Shown one piece after another: positions 1-7,294 of a DNA stretch of 64,000 nucleotides. Source of the stretch: Marinihelvus sp036351115. Its GTDB lineage: Bacteria > Pseudomonadota > Gammaproteobacteria > Xanthomonadales > SZUA-36. Positions within the stretch are counted from its first letter, which is position 1. Every line of letters starts with the position of its first letter. Location: positions 8,383 through 72,382 of the forward strand of contig JAZBOL010000033.1 in NCBI GenBank assembly GCA_036351115.1, in the 5' to 3' direction. The notes below the pieces were generated by a model. That model saw nothing but the letters and a program-made list of their open reading frames with translations, did not search any database and was not told where the DNA came from. Made by a program: the position numbers and the translations under genes.

Positions 1-1
1 C

Positions 2-217
2 CGGTTCAACGCCTTTGCGCAGGGCGCGGATTCGCTGTCCGCCGTTTCCTGGTCCGGAAACCGGCTTACGGCGACGGCCGACGGCAAGCAGCGTTTCGTG
101 GTGCTGCTGAGTGAGTCCACCGGCGACCCGTCCCCCGGTGAGATCACGCTCAGCCTGTCACGCAATGGCACCGTACTCCTTGCCGGCGCGCTCGATCCCT
201 CGACTGCAAGGGACTGA
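2..217 (+). CDS. C-terminal part of an unrecognised protein (5' end outside window)
   Basis: An open frame enters from the left edge in the second base and runs 71 codons to TGA at 215-217. Its codon use (G/C-rich third positions) is like the neighbouring genes, and it stops 23 bases before the next start. The visible tail holds short alternating hydrophobic/polar stretches such as FVVLLSE and EITLSLSRNGTVLLAG, which look like beta strands, perhaps the end of an extracytoplasmic beta domain. No family could be recognised from this fragment. It lies co-directionally upstream of the PrsW-like gene and could be in the same transcript. Confidence 0.5.
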   Translation, partial: RFNAFAQGADSLSAVSWSGNRLTATADGKQRFVVLLSESTGDPSPGEITLSLSRNGTVLLAGALDPSTARD

Positions 218-240
218 TTCCGCAGGTCGGGGCACCGGGT

Positions 241-1260
241 ATGACGGAGGGACTGGCCGTACTGGCGCCGGTAGGTTTACTGCCGGTCCTGTTCTACCTG
301 GTCATGCTGGTGTTCATGGATTCCTACAAGCTCGTGACCCTGCGCGGCGTGGTCTCGGCGATCCTGGCCGGCGCGGCCCTCACCGGGCTGGCCTATCTCC
401 TCAACTCCCTGTTGCGCGAGGCGTTCGACCTGTCGTTCATGGAAACCTCGCGCCTGGTCGCACCCATCACGGAGGAGGTGCTCAAGGCGCTGGTGGTGAT
501 CTGGATGTTCCGGACGCATCGGATCGGATTCCTGGTCGATAGCGCCATCTTCGGATTTGCCGTCGGTGCCGGCTTCGCCGTGGCGGAGAATTTCTTTTAC
601 CTGGCCAGCGATACGGAACAGAACCTGGCCGTCTGGATCGTACGGGGCTTCGGAACGGCCATCATGCACGGCTCGGTGACAGCGATTTTCGCGATCGCGT
701 CGCAGGCGCTGACGGAGCGCAACGTGCGCATCAATCCGTTGCGATACCTTCCCGGACTGCTGCTCGCCATTTTCCTGCACGGGATATACAACCAGTTCCT
801 CGTTCATCCGATCGTTTCCACCCTGGCGCTCATGGTCGTGGTGCCGCCCCTGGTGCACACCGTGTTTCGTCTCAGCGCGGCCCGGATTCACCGGTGGCTG
901 GAACTGGACTTCGATGCGGATGCGCTGCTTTTGGAGCAAATCAATTCGGCGGAGTTTTCCAGCAGCCGCATTGGGCGCTTTCTCAACGATCTGCGCCAGG
1001 CCTTCGACGGGCCCGTGGTGGTGGACATGCTCTGCTATCTGCGCCTGTACACGGAACTCGCCATGCGGGCCAAGGGTATGCTCATGGCGCGAGCGGCGGG
1101 GCTGGACATCCCGGCGGGAGAAAGAACGCGGGAGAAATTTGCCGAACTCCAGTACCTGGAGAAAAGTATCGGCAAGACCGGCATCCTCGCCATGAGCCCC
1201 TTCCTGCACATGGAGCGAAAGGACCTCTGGCAACTCAAGGTGCTGGCTGCGGCGGACTGA
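241..1260 (+). CDS. PrsW-family intramembrane metalloprotease (putative)
   Basis: A 339-residue protein whose first ~215 residues form several hydrophobic membrane segments. They carry the PrsW/CAAX-protease-like signatures: EEVLK at residues 78-82, GFAVAEN at 111-117, MHG at 142-144 and FLHGIYNQ at 178-185. The paired glutamates and the later histidines are the expected metal and catalytic residues. PrsW of Bacillus cleaves an anti-sigma factor in the membrane; the substrate here is unknown. The C-terminal ~120 residues are soluble and charged and are not part of the usual core. The ATG at 241 has no strong ribosome-binding site. An ECF sigma/kinase locus lies convergently downstream, but a functional link is only speculation. 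Confidence 0.8.
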   Translation: MTEGLAVLAPVGLLPVLFYLVMLVFMDSYKLVTLRGVVSAILAGAALTGLAYLLNSLLREAFDLSFMETSRLVAPITEEVLKALVVIWMFRTHRIGFLVDSAIFGFAVGAGFAVAENFFYLASDTEQNLAVWIVRGFGTAIMHGSVTAIFAIASQALTERNVRINPLRYLPGLLLAIFLHGIYNQFLVHPIVSTLALMVVVPPLVHTVFRLSAARIHRWLELDFDADALLLEQINSAEFSSSRIGRFLNDLRQAFDGPVVVDMLCYLRLYTELAMRAKGMLMARAAGLDIPAGERTREKFAELQYLEKSIGKTGILAMSPFLHMERKDLWQLKVLAAAD

Positions 1261-1747
1261 GGACATTGGCGTGAAACGCCGGCAACCCGGGCGCACGGGC
1301 TGACAGGAACAGCGATGGCGACCTGGCCGGTCCGGGGACTGCAGATGGCGGGCAAAAAAAAGGCCGGAATCGCTTCCGGCCTTTCCAGCGACCCGTCGGT
1401 CGCTCCCCTTGCAGTCTGAAATTCGTCAGACACCCCTCATTCCTACTGATACAACCGTATTTCCAGGCGAATTCGTATCACAGGAATACAAAGTTCTCTG
1501 GAGGACTGCTTCTGCGGGGTCTCACCCGTGGCCTTTTCCCCGAGTCGATGATCTGATTTGACCCGGGTTGCCGTAAGTACAGGTAAGGGAGATGCCCGGC
1601 AGGATGTCGGGTAACGGGTCACGATCCACCGCGTGATCCACCAAGGGACTGGATAACAAGGCCTGGGGCCGGCACTCGAAAGGGTGTCGGCCCCAGTGCT
1701 TTCTGGCCGAACGCCAATGCAGTCATCCGTCTCGTACGGAGCGGTTG
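1261..1747. other. Intergenic gap, 487 bases, no gene seen
   Basis: The gap lies between the convergent ends of the PrsW-like gene and the kinase gene. No open frame with gene-like codon use or a ribosome-binding site was found. It holds a strong hairpin with a minus-strand U-run at 1354-1384 and a second long stem (arms around 1663-1672 and 1688-1697, each containing GGGGCC/GGCCCC) just beyond the kinase stop. The middle (about 1430-1560) is less GC-rich than its surroundings. A small RNA there is possible but unsupported. Confidence 0.5.
1354..1384 (-). terminator. Rho-independent terminator (minus strand)
   Basis: An 11-bp perfect stem (AAAGGCCGGAA with TTCCGGCCTTT) has a 4-base loop. Read on the minus strand, it is followed by a run of seven or more T residues. 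This is a good intrinsic terminator for transcripts coming from the kinase gene about 360 bases upstream. On the plus strand the trailing U-run is poor. Confidence 0.75.
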
Positions 1748-4600
1748 TCAGTAGCGGGACGTGAGGGGCGGAGGGCGCCGATCCAGGCGCAGGGTCTCGA
1801 CCGCCGCCCGGCTGCGCTGTACGTCCGGGTGCGTGTCGGGATACAGACCCCGGCGGATCGACAGGGCGCGTTCGAGGTAAGTGAGCGCGTCTTCCTTGTC
1901 TCCCAGGTGCCAGCGAATCAGGCCCAGGTAGTGCAGTGCGCGCGCCGTGCTTCGGTGTTTCGGGCCGCGGATGCGTTCAAAGGTCACTTCCGCCTGGAGC
2001 ATCAGGGGGTCGGCAGCCTCGAAATCCCCGAGGCTGCCCAGCGCCAGGGCCGTGTTGAAGCGACTGAAGGCCGTCAGCAGGTGACCGGACCCGAAGGCTT
2101 CGAGGCGCACGTCGAGCAGGGACTGGTGAATGTCCAGGGCCCGCTCGTAGTCGCCGCGCTGCCAGGCCAGCCAGCCGAGCGTGTCCCAGACGGCGCGGGT
2201 CTGCCGGTCCTCGGGTCCGTGCCAGAATTCCGCCAGCTCCAGGGCACGCAGCAGGGATTGCTCGGCGGGTTCGTGATCGCCGGCGAAGCCCTGGTTGATG
2301 CCCAGGGCGACCAGGGTGGGTACGAGGTCCGGGCTTTCCCGTCCTTCCGCGCGTTCCCGCAGCGCCACGGCCCGCTGGCCGGCGATGATGCCCTCGCTGT
2401 AGCGGCCCCAGCGGGTCAGGGCCCGGACGAGATTTTCCAGGGCCCGAATCGCATTGGGGTCATCCGGCGACTCGATGGCGGACCAGACTTCGTAGGCCTC
2501 GCGCAGGTGCACCTCCGCCTCTTCGAGCTGGCCGAGTTCCTCTTCCGCGGCGGCCAGGTTTTCGAGCGCGTTGGCCGTGCGCTGGCTGTTGCCGAGGACA
2601 CGCCGGTACAGGTCCGTGGCCTGGGCGAAATACACTTCCGCGTCGGCAAACTGCCCCCGGTCCAGATTGATCAGGCCCAGGTCATACTGCGAATCGGCCA
2701 GGGCCCGGTCGTCCAGGCCGCTCATCTCCAGCTCGCGGATCTCCAGGGCCCGTTCATAGGCGTCCACCGCTTCGTCGAGCCTGGACTGGTCGCGGTAGAG
2801 CTCGCCCAGGCGGCTCCAGAGGTCTGCGGTCACCTCGAGTTTTCTTGGCTGCGCATTGCGGGCGATCTGCAGGGCCTCGAGCAGCATGGGTTCGGCCTCT
2901 TCGTAGCTCATGCGGGTGCGATAGACGCTGGCGAGCTGGCCCATGCTCTCCGCCACGTCCGGGTGGTTGGGGCCGAGGAGTTCGCGGCGCGTTTCCAGCG
3001 CGTCGAGAAACATCCGTTCGGCCTCGTCCAGCATGTAAACGTCGCGGTAGATTCCTCCCAGCAGCTGGCGCAACCGCGCCCGGGCGATGGGATCGAGCGC
3101 ATCCATGTTGTCCAGGTTGTTCGCGCCGACGGCGAGAAGTTCCTCCGTGGTCATGCGTTCCGGGGTCCCCGTGGCCTCGCCGGTCAGCTGGAACAGGCTG
3201 GTCATGAAATTGGCCAGTTCCCGGGATTCGGACAAGGCTTCCTGGGCCGCGAGGGCTTCGCGGTTGGCGCGTTCCGCTTCGAGATTGGCCCGCCGTGCTT
3301 CTCCGGACCAGGCGATGAGACCGAGCAGCAGGGCGACCACCAGGAGCAGGCCGGCGCCCACCAGGCCAAGGTGACGCTGGACGAACAGGTTGGCGACGTA
3401 GGTAAAGTCCTGCGGGTGGGCGTTGACCGGCTTGCGGTCGAGATAGTTCAGCAGATCATCATGGAAGGCCGCGACGGTGGGATAGCGCGCTTCCCGATCC
3501 CGCGCGATGGCTTTCATGATGATGGCGTCGAGGTCGCTGCTCAGGGTCTTCGCCAGACGCGCGGGCCGGGTGTTTCTGACGGCAGCGATGCCCTCGGCCT
3601 GGTCGGTGGCCATGGCCGTGATCTGCTGAGCCGGATGCAGGGGCGTGTCCTCGTTGATTTTGCGCCACACCTCTTCCATGGAATCCCCGGGCTCGTCGAA
3701 GGGACGCCGGCCGCAGACCAGCTCGTACAGCACGATGCCGAGCGTGTAGACGTCCGCACGGGTATCCAGCCCAAGGTCGTCGCCCCCGGGCTCGAGGGAC
3801 TCGGGGGAGGAATACCCGGGGGTGCCGGCTCGCTGGCCTTTCTGGCGCGCTTCGCCCAGGGCCTCGTCGATGCCGAGGGAGATGCCGAAGTCGATGACCT
3901 TGACCAGGGGAATGTTGTCGATTTCCGCGACGAGGATGTTCGAGGGCTTGAGGTCGCGGTGGAGCAGCTGCCGCTGGTGGGCGTGCTGCACCGCGAGCAA
4001 CACGTCCATGAAGATGTGCAGGCGCTGGTAGATGTCCAGGTTGTTGCTGTCGCAGTAGCGGGTGATCGGCTTTCCCCGGACCAGCTCCATGGCGAAGAAA
4101 AGCTTGCCGTCATCGGTCGATCCGGCTTCGAACATCTGCGCGATGTTCGGGTGGCTCAGCCGGGCCAGGGAACGTCGCTCGGCGTCGAAGCGCGCTTCGT
4201 CGGCACTGCTGGACAGGCCGTGCCGCATGATCTTCAGGGCCACCTGCCGCTGTATCGGCTCCTTCTGGTAGGCCAGGTACACACGACCCATGCCGCCCTC
4301 GCCGAGCACTTCCTCGAGCGTGTAGTGCCCGATGGTTCGGCGGATGGGTTCTTTCGTGTCCTGTTCCCGGGCTTGCTCGAGGGCATCGAGATCCAGGTCC
4401 ATGGTGGTCATGAGCGGATTGTCGAGCAGCTTTTCGCTGTCGCTTTCGCCCTCGATCAATTCGATGACCCGTCGAATGACGTCGGGATCGTCCGTGGCAC
4501 CTTCGAGGTGCGCACGCCGGGCGTCCGGTTCCAGGTCGATGACCGCGTCGAGCAGCTCGGCGATGAGCTGGTCCCGACTGATTTGCGACTTGGCATCCAT
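1748..4600 (-). CDS. Transmembrane Ser/Thr protein kinase with TPR tail
   Basis: A 950-residue protein. Residues 1-65 form a short helical N-terminal domain. Residues about 93-383 are a Hanks-type kinase domain with the glycine loop GEGGMGRV (100-107), invariant lysine in VALKIM (K123), catalytic HRDLKPSN (214-221) and DFG (237-239). One membrane segment follows at about 410-431, then many TPR-like helical pairs to near the C-terminus, where NHPDV/LLEAL-type repeats recur. The TPR region may bind partner proteins outside the kinase domain. The gene starts 16 bases after an ECF sigma factor gene, so the two form an operon. In the related ECF43/PknT pairs the kinase phosphorylates its sigma factor, and that is the likely role here. 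All catalytic residues are present. Confidence 0.93.
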   Translation of the reverse strand: MDAKSQISRDQLIAELLDAVIDLEPDARRAHLEGATDDPDVIRRVIELIEGESDSEKLLDNPLMTTMDLDLDALEQAREQDTKEPIRRTIGHYTLEEVLGEGGMGRVYLAYQKEPIQRQVALKIMRHGLSSSADEARFDAERRSLARLSHPNIAQMFEAGSTDDGKLFFAMELVRGKPITRYCDSNNLDIYQRLHIFMDVLLAVQHAHQRQLLHRDLKPSNILVAEIDNIPLVKVIDFGISLGIDEALGEARQKGQRAGTPGYSSPESLEPGGDDLGLDTRADVYTLGIVLYELVCGRRPFDEPGDSMEEVWRKINEDTPLHPAQQITAMATDQAEGIAAVRNTRPARLAKTLSSDLDAIIMKAIARDREARYPTVAAFHDDLLNYLDRKPVNAHPQDFTYVANLFVQRHLGLVGAGLLLVVALLLGLIAWSGEARRANLEAERANREALAAQEALSESRELANFMTSLFQLTGEATGTPERMTTEELLAVGANNLDNMDALDPIARARLRQLLGGIYRDVYMLDEAERMFLDALETRRELLGPNHPDVAESMGQLASVYRTRMSYEEAEPMLLEALQIARNAQPRKLEVTADLWSRLGELYRDQSRLDEAVDAYERALEIRELEMSGLDDRALADSQYDLGLINLDRGQFADAEVYFAQATDLYRRVLGNSQRTANALENLAAAEEELGQLEEAEVHLREAYEVWSAIESPDDPNAIRALENLVRALTRWGRYSEGIIAGQRAVALRERAEGRESPDLVPTLVALGINQGFAGDHEPAEQSLLRALELAEFWHGPEDRQTRAVWDTLGWLAWQRGDYERALDIHQSLLDVRLEAFGSGHLLTAFSRFNTALALGSLGDFEAADPLMLQAEVTFERIRGPKHRSTARALHYLGLIRWHLGDKEDALTYLERALSIRRGLYPDTHPDVQRSRAAVETLRLDRRPPPLTSRY

Positions 4601-4616
4601 GCGTCGGCGCTGGGCT

Positions 4617-5192
4617 TCAGTCTTCCTGGTCGGCGGACAACCAGTCGTGGAGCAACATGCGCGCCACCCGCCAGTCCCGGGCCACGGTCGGAACGGAGAT
4701 GCCGAGCACTTCCGCGACTTCCTCCTGGGACATGCCGCCGAAATAGCGCAATACCACGACCTGCTCCTGCCGGGGGTTCACCGCCTTGAGGCGGGCGAGG
4801 GCGTCGTCCAGGGCCAGGATGTCGACGTCGTCGGGACCGGCGGAAATCGCGCCTTCGACGAGGGTGACCCGGTCCGCGGGATCGAAACGTTTGTCCGCGT
4901 TCTTTTTCCGCGCATGGTCGATCAGGAGGTGCCGCATGGCCTGGGCCGCCGCCGCGAGAAAGTGGGAACGGTTTTTGAAGGGCGTGTCCGTCGGCGCGTT
5001 CATGCGCATGAGTGCTTCGTTGACCAGGGCCGTGGGCTGCAGCGTGTGGCCGGCGCGCTGCTGGGCCATGTAGGCACCGGCGGTTCGATGCAGTTCGTGG
5101 TAGAGCAGGGGCAGCAGCGCGTCCAGCGCCTTGGCGTCGCCGGTGCTCCAGCGGTCGAGAAGCAGGGTGATTTCGCTGTCCGTGTCGGTCAT
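4617..5192 (-). CDS. ECF-type RNA polymerase sigma factor (ECF43-like)
   Basis: A 191-residue sigma factor of the short ECF type often found beside Ser/Thr kinases. Region 2 is at about residues 20-95 and region 4 at about 125-190, where ALARLKAVNPRQEQVVVLRY and a helix-turn-helix (MSQEEVAEVLGISVPTVARDWR) are clear. In region 2.2, where most ECF factors have an acidic DAED-like motif, this protein reads LQPTALVNEA with Thr54. This is the arrangement known from phosphorylation-dependent ECF43 factors. The ATG overlaps the stop of a small leader ORF (ATGA), which implies translational coupling. It is co-transcribed with the downstream kinase. Its regulon is unknown. Confidence 0.9.
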   Translation of the reverse strand: MTDTDSEITLLLDRWSTGDAKALDALLPLLYHELHRTAGAYMAQQRAGHTLQPTALVNEALMRMNAPTDTPFKNRSHFLAAAAQAMRHLLIDHARKKNADKRFDPADRVTLVEGAISAGPDDVDILALDDALARLKAVNPRQEQVVVLRYFGGMSQEEVAEVLGISVPTVARDWRVARMLLHDWLSADQED

Positions 5193-5260
5193 GGGTTGCC
5201 CGTTGGCTGTACCGGCGGCGCCTGCTCCGCCGGGTTGGTCTTGTTGTGCTTCATCGTCAT
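5189..5260 (-). CDS. Small leader ORF (23 aa) coupled to the sigma factor gene
   Basis: The minus strand carries a strong ribosome-binding site (GGGAGG) six to seven bases before an ATG at 5260-5258. A 23-codon frame follows (MTMKHNKTNPAEQ...), and its TGA overlaps the sigma factor ATG by the sequence ATGA. The sigma factor start has no ribosome-binding site of its own, so ribosomes probably reach it through this leader. No conserved peptide family was recognised, and its composition (Pro, Gln, Asn, Thr) does not suggest amino-acid attenuation. It may be purely a coupling device. Confidence 0.5.
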   Translation of the reverse strand: MTMKHNKTNPAEQAPPVQPTGNP

Positions 5261-5304
5261 ACCCCTCCCAGTCCGTGCCGGCCCGGTGGAAGGCCGACGA
5301 CACG

Positions 5305-5333
5305 ATTGTACATGGGCGGAGCGGGGCGGGAAA
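5305..5333 (-). promoter_or_regulatory. Candidate promoter of the sigma/kinase operon
   Basis: On the minus strand a TACAAT -10 hexamer lies at 5310-5305, with a weak TTTCCC-like -35 about 17 bases upstream. It sits 45 bases before the leader ORF start. The -10 match is good and the -35 poor, so an activator or another sigma factor may be involved. Confidence 0.35.
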
Positions 5334-5438
5334 AAGTGCGCTGATACGAAAACCCCGCGGGTCTCGTGCGTAGGAATAAGGAGGGCAAGGATTGCCCAAG
5401 CGATAAAGCCACGATGCGTTACACAGAGAATCCAGGGA

Positions 5439-5714
5439 ATGGATCGAAACCATAAAACGCCAGGCAGAGCTGCTCCTGCGGAACCTCGACAAGACCGCCT
5501 CCTGGCGGTCTTGCTCGAAGGTGTTCTGGACCTCGAGCTCGCCGCCGCCCGAAGCTGGCTCGAAGCCTCGAGCGCACCACCCCCGCTGGTCGAACGAACC
5601 CTGCGCCTTGTGCGCGAGGGGAGATTGCCGGACCACTTCCTCGCCAGCCCGTTCAAACCGAGCCGCTACGAGCGGCTTTTACCTGTCGCCACCCGTTCCA
5701 TGTCGAAACCCTGA
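5439..5714 (+). CDS. Small protein resembling the N-terminal domain of the adjacent kinase
   Basis: A 91-residue protein read divergently from the sigma/kinase operon. Its residues 20-71 align without gaps to residues 11-62 of the kinase encoded next door, with about 17 of 52 positions identical by eye (shared LL, V-DLE, A-R--LE, P, R, L, L--P). After that block it ends in PSRYERLLPV, about where a kinase domain's first strand would begin. It could be a stand-alone copy of the kinase's N-terminal domain (a competitor or partner) or the 5' remnant of a second kinase gene. The ribosome-binding site (AGGGA) is very close to the ATG, so expression is uncertain. Confidence 0.55.
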   Translation: MDRNHKTPGRAAPAEPRQDRLLAVLLEGVLDLELAAARSWLEASSAPPPLVERTLRLVREGRLPDHFLASPFKPSRYERLLPVATRSMSKP

Positions 5715-5813
5715 GCCTTTCCCCTCGCCGGGGCGGTTCCGTCCCGGGCCTGAAAAGCGCCTCTGGTCCCCGCATCCTTCGCGATGGAATTTCCGAAGAG
5801 TGCCGGTCCCGAT

Positions 5814-5842
5814 TTGCTGTTAGACTGAAAAGTCCCCTAGAA
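5814..5842 (+). promoter_or_regulatory. Candidate sigma-70 promoter upstream of bactofilin gene
   Basis: TTGCTG at 5814-5819 and CTAGAA at 5837-5842 are separated by 17 bases, about 20 bases upstream of the bactofilin ATG. The -10 is only a moderate match. Confidence 0.35.
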
Positions 5843-5861
5843 CGCAGATTGGGAAAAAACC

Positions 5862-6440
5862 ATGTTCGACAAGCGCAAAGACGGAAACCAGGAAGGTCCG
5901 AAGGCCCACTTCGACGCGGGTCTTAACGATCTGTCGGCCAATACCCAGGCGCGACAGACTCAAGCCAGTGGAAGGGCGGCCGTGATCGGCCCGCGCATCA
6001 AGATCAACGGCGATGTCAGCGGTGAGGAAAACCTCGTCATCGAAGGCCGGGTCGAAGGCAGCGTGCACCTGAAGGAATATCGGGTGGACGTGGGGCCCTC
6101 GGGCATTGTCAAGGCCAACATCGACGCCAAGGTCGTCAAGATCGACGGTACGGTGCAAGGCGATGTGGTGGCCAGTGAAATGGCCACGATTTCCCGCACC
6201 GGCAACGTGCGCGGCAACATCACGGCCCCGCGCATGACCCTTGAAGACGGCGCCAAGTTCAAAGGCAGCATCGATATGGATCCGGGTGATGCCGCCAAAG
6301 GCGATGCGTCCAAAAAGGATTCCAAGGTCGAGCCGAAGGCCGACAGGAATCCCGCTCAGGAGGCCAAGTCCACCAGCAATGGCGCCGCTCCCGTTCCCGA
6401 CAAGGGTAAGGGCGAACAAGGCCTGCCGCTGAAAAGCTGA
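5862..6440 (+). CDS. Bactofilin (polymer-forming cytoskeletal protein)
   Basis: A 192-residue protein. Its centre (about residues 38-135) is a run of beta-helix repeats typical of bactofilins: IKINGDVSGEENLVIEGRVEG, VVKIDGTVQGDVVASEMA, and GNVRGNITAPRMTLEDGAKFKGSI. The N-terminus is short, charged and disordered. The C-terminal ~55 residues are low-complexity, rich in Lys, Asp, Pro and Ala. Bactofilins self-assemble without nucleotides into filaments or membrane-associated scaffolds that position wall enzymes or help cell shape. The gene stands alone between a kinase locus and an unrecognised gene, without a neighbouring M23 peptidase, so its cargo cannot be inferred. The ATG at 5862 is preceded by a weak purine stretch (GGGAAAAAA). 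Confidence 0.93.
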   Translation: MFDKRKDGNQEGPKAHFDAGLNDLSANTQARQTQASGRAAVIGPRIKINGDVSGEENLVIEGRVEGSVHLKEYRVDVGPSGIVKANIDAKVVKIDGTVQGDVVASEMATISRTGNVRGNITAPRMTLEDGAKFKGSIDMDPGDAAKGDASKKDSKVEPKADRNPAQEAKSTSNGAAPVPDKGKGEQGLPLKS

Positions 6441-6460
6441 GGTTGATCGGCAGTTGTCCC

Positions 6461-6488
6461 GCAACGCCCGGCACTGACCGGGCGTTGC
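6461..6488 (+). terminator. Strong hairpin after the bactofilin gene
   Basis: An 11-bp perfect stem (GCAACGCCCGG with CCGGGCGTTGC) surrounds a 6-base loop 20 bases after the bactofilin stop. The downstream U-run is poor (GCTTCC), so it may be only a partial terminator or an RNA 3' end. Confidence 0.45.
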
Positions 6489-6510
6489 GCTTCCTCGGGG
6501 AGATATTTTC

Positions 6511-7164
6511 TTGATTCAGCACGTGTCATCGGACGCCGGCGATCGGTCCGGAACGGTCCGGCCGCGGCCCGAACTCCCGCCCATGGAGCGACAGCAGAGT
6601 CTGTTGTTTCCGGCGATATTCAAGAAGCTCGACCTGGGCGGGCGCCTGCGCGTGCTCGATGTCGGGCCGGCGCACAACGAGACCATTCACTTCTTTTCCG
6701 GCGTCCGGTGCCGGCTGAATTTCGCCGACCTCTACTCCGAGCCGATCACGCTCGAGGGACCGGAGGACCGGGACCCGGCGGCCATGAGGCGGGCCTTCAG
6801 CGACGCGCTTGCCATCCCTGCAGGAGAACAGTTCGATCTTTGCCTGCTCTGGGATTATCCGAACTATCTCGACGACGACGCGTTGCAGGCCTTCGGCGCC
6901 GCCCTCGCGCCGCACCTGCACGCGCGGTCCCGGGCTCATGGCTTCGCCGTTCGCGCCTCGGGCACGAAGATTCGTAACCAGTGGTACGGTATCGACGAGG
7001 AACACCTGTTCACCCTGCGTCCCCCCCGGGTGGAGCAGCCTCGCTTTTACCCCCACCCCCAGGCGATTCTCATCAACCTGCTCACCTGCTTCAGCATCGA
7101 GCGGGGCATGCTGCTGCCCGACGGCCGCCTCGAGGTGTCCATGACGGCCAACCTCGGGGACTGA
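6511..7164 (+). CDS. Unrecognised protein with a methyltransferase-like nucleotide-binding motif
   Basis: A 217-residue soluble protein. The TTG at 6511 is preferred because GGGGAGA lies seven bases upstream; an internal ATG at 6583 has weaker support. Residues about 44-75 read LRVLDVGPAHNETIHFF...CRLNFADLY, which resembles motif I and the acidic second strand of class I SAM-dependent methyltransferases. FDLCLLWDYPNYL could correspond to the motif IV strand. The glycine-rich loop is incomplete (DVGPAHN), so catalytic activity is doubtful. No cysteine cluster or membrane segment is seen. It follows the bactofilin gene after a hairpin and precedes the FNR-controlled hemN. The assignment is a fold guess only. 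Confidence 0.6.
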   Translation: MIQHVSSDAGDRSGTVRPRPELPPMERQQSLLFPAIFKKLDLGGRLRVLDVGPAHNETIHFFSGVRCRLNFADLYSEPITLEGPEDRDPAAMRRAFSDALAIPAGEQFDLCLLWDYPNYLDDDALQAFGAALAPHLHARSRAHGFAVRASGTKIRNQWYGIDEEHLFTLRPPRVEQPRFYPHPQAILINLLTCFSIERGMLLPDGRLEVSMTANLGD

Positions 7165-7210
7165 TCCCCGCGGATTCCTTGCCGCGGACCCGGCGGCAAT
7201 CTGCCTGCAC

Positions 7211-7252
7211 TTGACCCCGGTCAATCGACCTGCGCGTCACAGGGCCTAGAGT
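7211..7252 (+). promoter_or_regulatory. FNR-type box and class II promoter of hemN
   Basis: A perfect inverted repeat TTGACCCCGGTCAA lies at 7211-7224 and matches the FNR/Anr half-sites TTGAT-N4-ATCAA except at the innermost pair. A -10-like TAGAGT is at 7247-7252, giving a start near 7259. The repeat centre then falls at -41.5, the exact position for class II FNR activation. The regulator's own gene lies just downstream of hemN. Confidence 0.75.
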
Positions 7253-7294
7253 GGCACCATTCCACGGCCCTCCGAGTTTCACAGGCAGCCCACC

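Noticed and set aside
277..1296. A 339-codon minus-strand frame opposite the PrsW-like gene
   Set aside because: Its composition is His/Arg/Gln-rich without motifs. The plus strand has membrane segments and protease motifs.
1745..4789. A 1014-codon open frame on the plus strand antisense to the kinase gene
   Set aside because: It is an artefact of high GC content. The minus strand encodes an intact kinase with all catalytic motifs, and the plus-strand translation has no recognisable domain or ribosome-binding site.
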